The notes beneath the pieces are model-generated. The model saw nothing but the letters and a program-made list of their open reading frames with translations, was not told the origin of the DNA and did no database searches. Below, piece after piece: positions 8,121-14,011 of a stretch of 14,011 nt of DNA. This stretch comes from an uncultured Eubacteriales bacterium (GTDB lineage: Bacteria; Bacillota; Clostridia; Oscillospirales; Oscillospiraceae), in assembly GCA_934567745.1 (NCBI GenBank), contig CAKTJM010000036.1, positions 1 through 14,011 on the forward strand, read 5' to 3'. A program made the translations under genes and the position numbers. Position 1 is the stretch's first letter; each line of letters begins with the position of its first letter.

Positions 8121-8153
8121 GCGCGGCCGAGCAAAGAGATACGGACATACGAA

Positions 8154-8186
8154 CGCCAGCGGACAGGACGAGCCTGCTCGCTGGCG
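8154..8186 (+). repeat. Imperfect hairpin, first copy of a duplicated terminator-like unit
   Basis: CGCCAGCGGACAGG, loop ACGAG, then CCTGCTCGCTGGCG followed by TTTC. It is identical to the unit at 8399-8434 except for two swapped bases in the right arm, which weaken this stem. It lies 33 bp after the RCC1 gene stop. Confidence 0.7.
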
Positions 8187-8216
8187 TTTCAGCGTGTCGA
8201 AAAAAGCCTCGCAGAG

Positions 8217-8238
8217 TTTCGCGCTCGGAAGCGCGAAA
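8217..8238. repeat. Perfect hairpin, 9-bp arms
   Basis: TTTCGCGCT-CGGA-AGCGCGAAA. It is part of the chain of hairpins filling the gap between the RCC1 and TetR genes. Confidence 0.6.
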
Positions 8239-8250
8239 TAAGATCCAATC

Positions 8251-8283
8251 ATTTTCTCCGGTGACATGTGCGCCGGAGAAAAT
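8251..8283. repeat. Perfect hairpin, 11-bp arms
   Basis: ATTTTCTCCGG and CCGGAGAAAAT enclose an 11-nt loop (TGACATGTGCG). There is no T-run beyond the stem on either strand, so it is not a simple terminator. Confidence 0.6.
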
Positions 8284-8312
8284 ACTTCTCAGCCTGCAAG
8301 TGTGCGAGTTGG

Positions 8313-8325
8313 CCGTCGAAGACGG
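8313..8325. repeat. Short hairpin, 5-bp arms
   Basis: CCGTC-GAA-GACGG. Alone it could be chance in GC-rich DNA; it is listed because it continues the hairpin chain. Confidence 0.35.
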
Positions 8326-8359
8326 ACAGCGAGTGCGCGCAGCGGGCTGCATCTCCCCC

Positions 8360-8390
8360 TGTCGGAAGACCCCGCAGGGGTCTTTCGACA
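8360..8390. repeat. Hairpin with 14-bp stem and triloop
   Basis: TGTCGGAAGACCCC, loop GCA, then GGGGTCTTTCGACA. All 14 positions pair in RNA, one as G-U. A decayed look-alike may start near 8194 (TGTCGAAAAAAGCC, GCAGAG, TTTCG), just after the first terminator-like unit. Confidence 0.6.
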
Positions 8391-8398
8391 GCCCAAAG

Positions 8399-8436
8399 CG
8401 CCAGCGGACAGGACGAGCCTGTCCGCTGGCGTTTTT
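8399..8436 (+). terminator. Strong intrinsic terminator between the RCC1 and TetR genes
   Basis: Perfect 14-bp arms (CGCCAGCGGACAGG / CCTGTCCGCTGGCG), a 5-nt loop ACGAG, and TTTTT directly after the stem on the plus strand. It ends four bases before the TetR stop codon and serves the plus strand; it may work on the minus strand too, with a weaker CTTT tail. Confidence 0.85.
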
Positions 8437-8440
8437 GTAC

Positions 8441-9037
8441 TCAGATCTGTGCGATGGCCGCCCGCACGCCGCCGTAGGCGATCTCGGACGCGGCCTCGGC
8501 GACCTCCTCCAGGTCGTATTCAGGATGCTTCAGCCACTCGACGTAGACCGCCACGATGCCGGAGGTCACGTATTCGGCGTAGAGGTCCCGCTTGACCGCC
8601 GAGGCCCTCGACTGGGCCAGCCGCTGCTGATAGTGCCCGGCGATGTAGCCCTTCATGGCCCGCTTGAGCTTGTCATAGAAGAAGCGATAGCCGTCGGCCA
8701 TGATCATGCGGCGGTGGAACTCCGTGTCCTCCTCGATCAGGGCGTTGATCCGGCGGAAGAACCCCAGCGCATCGAAGTCCGGCTGGAACAGGTCGTATTC
8801 GCCGAGCGCGTCCTCCAGCTTGTGCAGCAGCTCGCCCTGCAGCTCGTCCACCAGACCGGCGATCGAGTCGTAGTGCAGATAGAACGTCTTGCGGTCGATG
8901 TCGGCCCGCTCCGCCAGCTCCTTGATCGTCAGCTTCTCCATCGGCTTCTCCGAGATCAGCTCCATGAAGGCGTCGCGGATGCGCCGCTTGGTGCGGACCT
9001 GGCGGCGGTCGATCTTTTTTGGTGCCGTTTGTTCCAT
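8441..9037 (-). CDS. TetR-family transcriptional regulator
   Basis: A 198-residue repressor-type protein. Residues 14-60 form the TetR DNA-binding domain: RTKRRIRDAFMELISEK as first helix, then helix-turn-helix LTIKELAERADIDRKTFYLHY (36-56), the best conserved block of the family. The remaining all-helical part (about 60-198) would bind a ligand and form the dimer; its effector cannot be read. The ATG has only a distant AAGGAT upstream, so translation may be modest. It diverges from the MMPL transporter gene, and the shared control region has overlapping promoters and a palindrome, so it most likely represses both itself and the transporter operon until a ligand, perhaps the exported compound, is present. 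The last codons abut the strong terminator of the convergent gene. Confidence 0.92.
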   Translation of the reverse strand: MEQTAPKKIDRRQVRTKRRIRDAFMELISEKPMEKLTIKELAERADIDRKTFYLHYDSIAGLVDELQGELLHKLEDALGEYDLFQPDFDALGFFRRINALIEEDTEFHRRMIMADGYRFFYDKLKRAMKGYIAGHYQQRLAQSRASAVKRDLYAEYVTSGIVAVYVEWLKHPEYDLEEVAEAASEIAYGGVRAAIAQI

Positions 9038-9109
9038 GATTTCCCATCATCCTTCCCCGCCTGAGGCGGAAGACCGTGAAATAATCCACATCCTACCAAA
9101 GCTTGGGTA

Positions 9110-9138
9110 TTGAATCTGTTCCACATAAGCAGTATAAT
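9110..9138 (+). promoter_or_regulatory. Promoter of the MMPL operon
   Basis: TTGAAT (9110-9115) and a perfect TATAAT (9133-9138) are 17 bp apart. Transcription would begin near 9145, about 70 nt before the transporter start. The -10 overlaps the -10 of the divergent TetR promoter. Confidence 0.8.
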
Positions 9139-9159
9139 CCCCACGTGAAGAAAAGTCAA
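9131..9159 (-). promoter_or_regulatory. Promoter of the TetR gene
   Basis: On the minus strand, TTGACT (9154-9159) and TATACT (9131-9136) are 17 bp apart. The two divergent promoters share four bases of their -10 boxes, so polymerase cannot occupy both at once. The -35 box touches the palindrome at 9158-9183. Confidence 0.7.
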
Positions 9160-9183
9160 CGGGGAATGTTTATTCCCCACGTT
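9158..9183. promoter_or_regulatory. Candidate TetR operator palindrome
   Basis: AACGGGGAAT, spacer GTTT, then ATTCCCC(A)CGTT: an inverted repeat with perfect GGGGAAT/ATTCCCC cores and nearly matching flanks. A third half-site sharing CCCCACGT lies at 9139-9146, in direct orientation with the right arm and beside the -10 boxes. Binding here would cover the start region of the MMPL transcript and the -35 of the TetR promoter. Confidence 0.65.
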
Positions 9184-9215
9184 GGAAAGAGACCAAGAGA
9201 AAGGAGCGGATGCAG

Positions 9216-11357
9216 ATGCTGGACAAAGTGGCCAGACTGGTCACCCGCAAGCCGAAGCTCGTCGTGATGGTCGCGCTGATCCTGCTGATCCCCTCGATCA
9301 TCGGCTATGCCGCGACGCGCGTCAACTTCGACGTGCTCAGCTACATCCCGCAGGAGCTGGACTCCGTCGAGGGCGAGAAGCTGCTGGAGGACCCGTTCAA
9401 GATGGCCGCGACGTCGATGCTCATCGTCGAAGACATGCCCGCCGCCTACGTCTCCCAGCTCCAGGACGCGATCGAGGAGGTCCCCGGCGTCAGCCGCGTC
9501 CTCTCCGAGCCGGGCCTGATCGGGGCGCAGCTCCCCGTGAGCATGCTGCCGGAGGACCTGCGGAGCATGTTCAACGCGGACGACCCAACGAAGTCCTCGA
9601 CGATGATGATGATCTTCTTCGACTCGCCGGCGGCCTCGGACCAGACCATGGGCGCGATCGACCAGATCCGCCAGATCTCGAGCGAGAAGTGCTTCCTCGC
9701 CGGGTTCTCGGTCATGATTACCGACATGCACGAGTACGTGGACGGTGAGCTGCCGCTGTACATCCTCACCGCCGTGGTGCTGGCCCTGGCGGCCATGTGC
9801 CTGATGATGCGGTCCTGGCTGCTGCCGGTCGCGATCATCTTCAACATCGGTCTGGCGATCATCTACAACATGGGCACGAACATCGTGATGGGGGAGATCT
9901 CCTTCGTGACCCAGGCCCTCGCCGCGATCTTGCAGCTGGGCGTCACGATGGACTACTCCGTCTTCCTGTACAACCGCTACCGCGAGGAGCTGGCGAACTA
10001 CACCGACCCGCGCGACGCGATGGCCAGCGCCATCAAGGCGGCCTTCATCTCGCTGGCGGGCAGCTCGCTGACCACCGTCGCGGGCTTCGCCGCCCTGTGC
10101 TTCATGCGGATCACCCTCGGGCGTGACGTCGGCATCGTCATGATGAAGGGCGTCATCATGGGCATCCTGTGCGTCGTGCTGATCCTGCCGGCCATCATCC
10201 TGGTGTTCGACAAGCCGATCCACAAGTACACCCACCGCGCGCTCGATCCGAACTTCGAGCCGATGAACCGCTTCCTCGTCCGGCACCGCGTGCTCTTCGT
10301 GGTCCTGGCGGTGGTCATCGCTGTCCCGGCCATCTACTCCCAGAAGAACACCGAGAGCTACCACGACCTCGTCGGCAACATGCTCCCCGACGCCGCGGCC
10401 AGCGTCGTGGCGACCGACAAGCTCAAGGAGGACTACGGCATCGTCAACCAGCACTTCGTCCTCATGCACACCGACAGCCTCACGAGCGGGGAGCTCAACG
10501 CGATGCTCGACAAGATCAAGGCCGTGGACGGCGTGGAGGACGTGCTGACCTTCCGGTCTTACGTCCCCAACTCCGTGCCGGACTTCTTCATCCCGGCCGA
10601 CATCCTGGACCTCTTCCAGAAGGACGGCTGGACCTACGTGATGATCGACTCCGCCTACGGCTCGGCCACGGACGAGATGTCGGCGCAGGTGGACACGATC
10701 AACGACATCGTCAAGAGCTATGACAGCGAGGCCTATCTGACCGGCTCGGCCGTCATGGCCAAGGACCTGGCGGAGACCGCCGACAGCGACTTCGCCATGA
10801 CGAGCATCTTCTCCATCGTCGCGATCCTGGTCATCGTGGCCTTCGTCTTCCGGTCGGTGTCGGTGCCCTTTATCCTCGTCGCCTGCATCGAGCTGGCCGT
10901 GTACATCAACGAGGGCGTGCCGTACTGGACCGGCCAGATCACGCCCTTCATCGCGAACACCTTCATCGGCTGCATCCAGCTCGGCGCGACCGTGGACTAT
11001 TCGATCCTGATGGCCACGCGGTTTCGCGAGGAGCTGCAGAACGGGCTGGACCGCAAGGAGGCCATGGTCAAGGCCGCGACCAGCTCCGACCACTCGATCA
11101 TCACCGGCGGCCTGGTGCTCTTCTGCGCCTGCCTGTCGGTGAGCCTGATCTCCCACATCGACCTCGTCGCGGCGCTGTGCACGATGCTCGCGCGCGGCGC
11201 GCTGATCTCCGTGGTGGTGTGCCTGTTCCTGCTGCCGTCGATCCTGATGGTGTGCGAGCCGCTCATCGCCAGGACGACCAAGGGCTGGCGCACGCCGCTG
11301 ATGAAACGGGCCGCCAAGGGCGCGGCGCCCATCGAAGAAAGGAGCAACGCAGAATGA
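9216..11357 (+). CDS. MMPL/RND-family transporter
   Basis: A 713-residue membrane exporter of the MMPL (RND superfamily) type, with two equal halves. Each half has one membrane segment (first at 15-33, second near 350-372), a large outside loop, then five segments. The two family signatures are GVTMDYSVFLYNRYREE (Asp246-Tyr247) and GATVDYSILMATRFREE (Asp594-Tyr595); these correspond to the paired Asp-Tyr residues of the proton relay in MmpL3. Relatives move lipids, peptides or other hydrophobic compounds outward; the substrate here is unknown. The ATG at 9216 sits 9 nt after AAGGAG; an ATG two codons earlier is only 3 nt away and less likely. Its stop overlaps the start of the next gene (ATGA), so the two proteins are made together. 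Regulation is probably by the divergent TetR protein. Confidence 0.93.
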   Translation: MLDKVARLVTRKPKLVVMVALILLIPSIIGYAATRVNFDVLSYIPQELDSVEGEKLLEDPFKMAATSMLIVEDMPAAYVSQLQDAIEEVPGVSRVLSEPGLIGAQLPVSMLPEDLRSMFNADDPTKSSTMMMIFFDSPAASDQTMGAIDQIRQISSEKCFLAGFSVMITDMHEYVDGELPLYILTAVVLALAAMCLMMRSWLLPVAIIFNIGLAIIYNMGTNIVMGEISFVTQALAAILQLGVTMDYSVFLYNRYREELANYTDPRDAMASAIKAAFISLAGSSLTTVAGFAALCFMRITLGRDVGIVMMKGVIMGILCVVLILPAIILVFDKPIHKYTHRALDPNFEPMNRFLVRHRVLFVVLAVVIAVPAIYSQKNTESYHDLVGNMLPDAAASVVATDKLKEDYGIVNQHFVLMHTDSLTSGELNAMLDKIKAVDGVEDVLTFRSYVPNSVPDFFIPADILDLFQKDGWTYVMIDSAYGSATDEMSAQVDTINDIVKSYDSEAYLTGSAVMAKDLAETADSDFAMTSIFSIVAILVIVAFVFRSVSVPFILVACIELAVYINEGVPYWTGQITPFIANTFIGCIQLGATVDYSILMATRFREELQNGLDRKEAMVKAATSSDHSIITGGLVLFCACLSVSLISHIDLVAALCTMLARGALISVVVCLFLLPSILMVCEPLIARTTKGWRTPLMKRAAKGAAPIEERSNAE

Positions 11358-13888
11358 GACGTTTCCCGACGAAGAAGAGCCTCGGGGCCGGGGCGCTCGC
11401 CGTGCTGATGACGGCGACGGTGGCCTGCCCGACGGCGCTGGCCGCCAAGCCCGTGGTGGACGAGGCGTATTACGGCACGCTGGACTACTACGGCGCCCTG
11501 ACCGAGGGCAGCGTGGTCAAGAGCTATTTCACCAACGGCAACTCGGTCATCCAGGACACCGGCAGCTATGACTCCGTGGAGAACCTGACCGACCGCACGG
11601 AGCCGACGATCGCCGGCGACAAGGTGACCTTCGACCTCGGGTCCGAGGCGCCGCGCAACTTCTACTTCGAGGGCGTGACCCGGGAGCCCTTCGACACGAT
11701 GCCCTTCCGGGTGGAGATCTCCTACCGCATGAACGGCGTGGAGACCGACCCCGAGGACATGGCCGGGCAGACCGGCGTGGGCGAGGTCCAGCTGGACGTC
11801 TACCCGAACCAGGCGGCCAGCGAGTATCAGCGGAACAACTTCGTCATGGAGGCGATGACGGTCCTGCGCGACAGTGACATCCTCTCCGTCGAGGCCGAGG
11901 GCGGCCAGCTGCAGAAGATCGGCGACCTGGACATGGTGCTCTACGCCGTCCTGCCGGGCGAGGAGCAGCACTTCACCCTGCGGATCGGCACGGAGGACTT
12001 CTCCTTCGGCGGCTTCACCTTCCTGGTCCAGCCCGCGACGCTGGCCCAGCTGGACATGGTCGCGGACCTGCGCGACGCGAAGGACGAGCTGGAGGACTCC
12101 TACCACGCGATCACCGACAGCCTGGACATCATCCTCAACAGCCTGGACGGGCTGGACAGCCGTCTGCGCAGCACGGCGCGGGGCCTCGATCAGCTCGATC
12201 AGGCGCGCGCGGCCCTCTCGGCGGGCAAAAACCAGGCCTATGACGAGGCCGACCGGATGCTCGCGTCGATGACGGCGCTGAGCGACTCCCTCCAGCCGGT
12301 GGTCAGCCACCTGCAGACGACGAAGACGGCGCTGTCCGAGACGACGGAGAAGCTCAACGGTCTGGCGCAGTCGGCGGACGACCTGCGGCCGGACCTCCAG
12401 GACGTCAAGAAGAGCCTGGGCTATGTCCGGGACGATCTGGACGACCTGAGCGACATGCTCCGCGACGCCCAGGACCACGCGGACGACATCGCCGCGCTCA
12501 TGAAGAAGCTCGAGAGCGACCTCGGGACGCTGCAATCGGATCTGAGCAAGGTGCAGAAGAACAGCGGCGAGCTGAACACGACCGTGAACGGCGTCCTCAA
12601 GGAGAGCCAGGGCAAGCAGCTCGACACGATCAAGGTCAACGGCCTGACCCCAGCCGAGGTGCGCGAGAAGCACACGGAGGCAGAGAGCATCTACAAGATC
12701 TGCAAGGAGCTCGACTATCGGGACGACAAGGACCTGACGCTGGACGAGCGTGAAGCCGCTCTGGCGGAGTTCATCAAGGGCAACGCGACCAAGATCGCCA
12801 CGGTCCTGGTCAGCGCGCAGAAGGCCCAGATCGAAGCGGGGGTCAAGCAGGCGCTGGAAGCCCAGGGCATCACGGAAGATACCGAGGGCTATGACCAGAT
12901 CTATGCGGGTGCTTACCAGCAGGCATTCGATGCGAAGGTCAAGGAGACCGAAGCGACGATCACAGAGGTCGATAACGAGCAGAACGTCCCCGCGATGCTG
13001 GCCTACCTCCACTATGAGTGGAAGGACGGCGACGGCATCAACGCCCAGCTCACCCAGGCGGACACTTTCAACGACATGATCGGCCAGGCCAACAGCGGCA
13101 TCAAGAACGCGGAGCAGGGCCTGGGCGCGATCAGCGCGTCGGCCAACAAGCTGACCGGCTCTTTGGACACCCTGCTGACCAACGCCAACGGCTCCAACGG
13201 CCTGATCGGCCACAGCCAGGACCTGCTCAAGGAGCTGCGGCTGATGCTGGAGGATGCGTCCGAGTATGACTTCGACGCCCTGACGGAGGACACCTCCGCC
13301 GCCCTCAAGAGCGCGGAGAGCCTGATCGGCACCACCGACACGATCATCGAGCAGACCGTGGACCTGACGAACACCGTCACGAAGTACGAGCCGGACGCGC
13401 AGGCGTCCCTCGACGACGCGATCGTGCAGGTCAACGCGGCGGTCCAGCTCCTGGCGGACCTGAACCGCTTCACCACCACGGTGGAAAATCTGATGAAGTC
13501 CGCCGATCCGGACCTGGATCAGGGCACCCAGCTCGCGCTGGAGGGCCTGTCGAGCACCCTGCGCCAGATGGCCGCGGGCCTCGGCGCGACGCCGTCCATC
13601 CGCCGCGCGAACGAGAGCATCCAGACCCTCGTCGAGGACAAGTGGAACGAGTACACGGGCGAGAAGAACAACGCCCTGAACATGGACTCCCAGGCGACGA
13701 AGGTCTCCCTGACATCGGAGCAGAACCAGAGCCCGAACAGCATCCAGATCGTCCTGCGCAGCCAGGAGATCAAGGTCCCGGAGGACCAGAAGGACGCCGA
13801 CGGCGGCGACCAGCAGGTCAAGACGACCTTCTGGCAGCGCGTGGCCCGGATGTTCCACGACCTGGCCGCCATCTTCACCGGCGATTGA
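11354..13888 (+). CDS. Secreted coiled-coil protein, partner of the MMPL transporter
   Basis: An 844-residue secreted protein. Residues 1-30 are a Sec signal peptide (MRRFPTKK, hydrophobic core, cleavage near ALA-A). Residues about 32-230 look beta-rich, with GSVVKSYFTNGNSVIQDTG, FYFEGVTREPFDTMPF and LYAVLPGEEQHFTLRIG. From about 235 to 800 it is almost all helix with Leu/Asp/Ser-rich heptads; a differently composed segment near 420-550 (KVNGLTPAEVREKH, a Gln/Ala-rich stretch, Asp/Glu clusters) interrupts the two long coils. The end (about 822-844) is a short amphipathic helix, FWQRVARMFHDLAAIF. I know similar proteins, often called YhgE/Pip-like or tape-measure-like, beside MMPL genes in Clostridia, but no function is established to my knowledge. 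AAAGGAG lies 9 nt before the ATG, which overlaps the transporter stop. It may span the cell wall as a helical conduit, adaptor or tether. Confidence 0.85.
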   Translation: MRRFPTKKSLGAGALAVLMTATVACPTALAAKPVVDEAYYGTLDYYGALTEGSVVKSYFTNGNSVIQDTGSYDSVENLTDRTEPTIAGDKVTFDLGSEAPRNFYFEGVTREPFDTMPFRVEISYRMNGVETDPEDMAGQTGVGEVQLDVYPNQAASEYQRNNFVMEAMTVLRDSDILSVEAEGGQLQKIGDLDMVLYAVLPGEEQHFTLRIGTEDFSFGGFTFLVQPATLAQLDMVADLRDAKDELEDSYHAITDSLDIILNSLDGLDSRLRSTARGLDQLDQARAALSAGKNQAYDEADRMLASMTALSDSLQPVVSHLQTTKTALSETTEKLNGLAQSADDLRPDLQDVKKSLGYVRDDLDDLSDMLRDAQDHADDIAALMKKLESDLGTLQSDLSKVQKNSGELNTTVNGVLKESQGKQLDTIKVNGLTPAEVREKHTEAESIYKICKELDYRDDKDLTLDEREAALAEFIKGNATKIATVLVSAQKAQIEAGVKQALEAQGITEDTEGYDQIYAGAYQQAFDAKVKETEATITEVDNEQNVPAMLAYLHYEWKDGDGINAQLTQADTFNDMIGQANSGIKNAEQGLGAISASANKLTGSLDTLLTNANGSNGLIGHSQDLLKELRLMLEDASEYDFDALTEDTSAALKSAESLIGTTDTIIEQTVDLTNTVTKYEPDAQASLDDAIVQVNAAVQLLADLNRFTTTVENLMKSADPDLDQGTQLALEGLSSTLRQMAAGLGATPSIRRANESIQTLVEDKWNEYTGEKNNALNMDSQATKVSLTSEQNQSPNSIQIVLRSQEIKVPEDQKDADGGDQQVKTTFWQRVARMFHDLAAIFTGD

Positions 13889-13913
13889 GGATATCTTTGC
13901 GATAGACAGCGAA

Positions 13914-13936
13914 AAGCCTCCCCTTTGGGGAGGCTT
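13914..13936. terminator. Terminator hairpin after the MMPL operon, better placed for the minus strand
   Basis: AAGCCTCCCC-TTT-GGGGAGGCTT, perfect 10-bp arms, 25 bp after the stop of the coiled-coil gene. On plus the stem is followed by CAGTCTG with few T; on minus it is followed by TTCGCTG, giving TTTT with the stem end. It may serve both directions, which would fit a convergent gene beyond the right edge. Confidence 0.65.
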
Positions 13937-13950
13937 CAGTCTGTCGAGGA

Positions 13951-13980
13951 ACCCAGATTGTAATCAGGAGCAGACTGGGT
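13951..13980. other. Small inverted repeat at the right edge
   Basis: ACCCAG and CTGGGT are separated by 18 nt. The last 75 bases of the window contain no coding signal that I can support, and this pairing may be chance. Confidence 0.2.
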
Positions 13981-14011
13981 CTCGAACATATATGAGCGAA
14001 AAAACAGCAAA

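Noticed and set aside
7287..8267. Minus-strand open frame across the RCC1-like gene and the hairpin region
   Set aside because: The product only mirrors the repeats of the plus-strand gene; there is no ribosome site and its start lies within hairpins.
8121..8440. Possible small protein from the plus-strand frame through the hairpin chain
   Set aside because: The frame is open only because it continues from antisense-like sequence in the RCC1 gene; palindromes explain the sequence better than coding does.
9156..11156. Long open frame (666 codons) on the minus strand opposite the MMPL gene
   Set aside because: His/Asp/Arg/Gly-rich product without domain pattern; it is an antisense shadow of a clear transporter gene.
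10997..13858. Very long open frame (953 codons) on the minus strand opposite the coiled-coil gene
   Set aside because: It runs antisense to a gene with signal peptide, ribosome site and heptad pattern; the translated product is Val/Arg/Leu/Gln-rich low-complexity sequence, as expected from high GC content.
13937..14011. Possible tRNA or attachment site at the right edge
   Set aside because: No cloverleaf, T-loop or CCA end can be drawn; only a short inverted repeat is present.

Overview
The window looks like chromosomal DNA from a GC-rich, low-oxygen gut-type Firmicute, probably of the Oscillospiraceae/Clostridia group. This is inferred from strong AGGAGG-type ribosome sites, sigma-A-like TTGNNN-17-TATAAT promoters, one-membrane envelope genes (a lipoprotein and secreted proteins with no outer-membrane partners), and strongly GC-biased codon use. 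I see no rRNA, tRNA, CRISPR array, transposase or phage gene.

Left part (1-5480, minus strand). A branched-chain amino-acid type ABC importer operon reads leftwards: livK (lipoprotein binding protein), livH and livM (permeases), livG (ATPase, cut by the window edge). livF would be expected just outside. livK has a strong promoter. Two large stem-loops separate livK from livH and may set a higher binding-protein level. Upstream of it, also on the minus strand, lies a glycolytic GAPDH gene with its own promoter and a hairpin-rich 3' region. The GAPDH has Ser where NAD-specific enzymes usually have Asp.

Middle part (5520-8440, plus strand). A soluble histidine-kinase-like protein has a PAS-like N-terminus and a complete ATPase domain but no recognisable phospho-acceptor His. 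It starts from a promoter that overlaps a 15-bp palindrome. A 416-bp gap then holds three copies of a small two-hairpin repeat. Next is a cytoplasmic protein with a double zinc ribbon followed by seven RCC1-type repeats, probably a seven-bladed propeller. Another gap of about 320 bp is packed with six hairpins, bounded by two near-identical copies of one terminator-like hairpin.

Right part (8441-14011). This is a regulated export module. A TetR-family repressor gene and an MMPL/RND transporter gene diverge from overlapping promoters whose -10 boxes share bases, next to a palindrome that is a good operator candidate. The transporter gene overlaps by ATGA with a gene for an 844-residue secreted coiled-coil protein. 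The layout suggests that the repressor controls both itself and a proton-driven transporter working with its secreted helical partner. This is the most promising system in the window. The window ends in a hairpin that could terminate transcription from either side.
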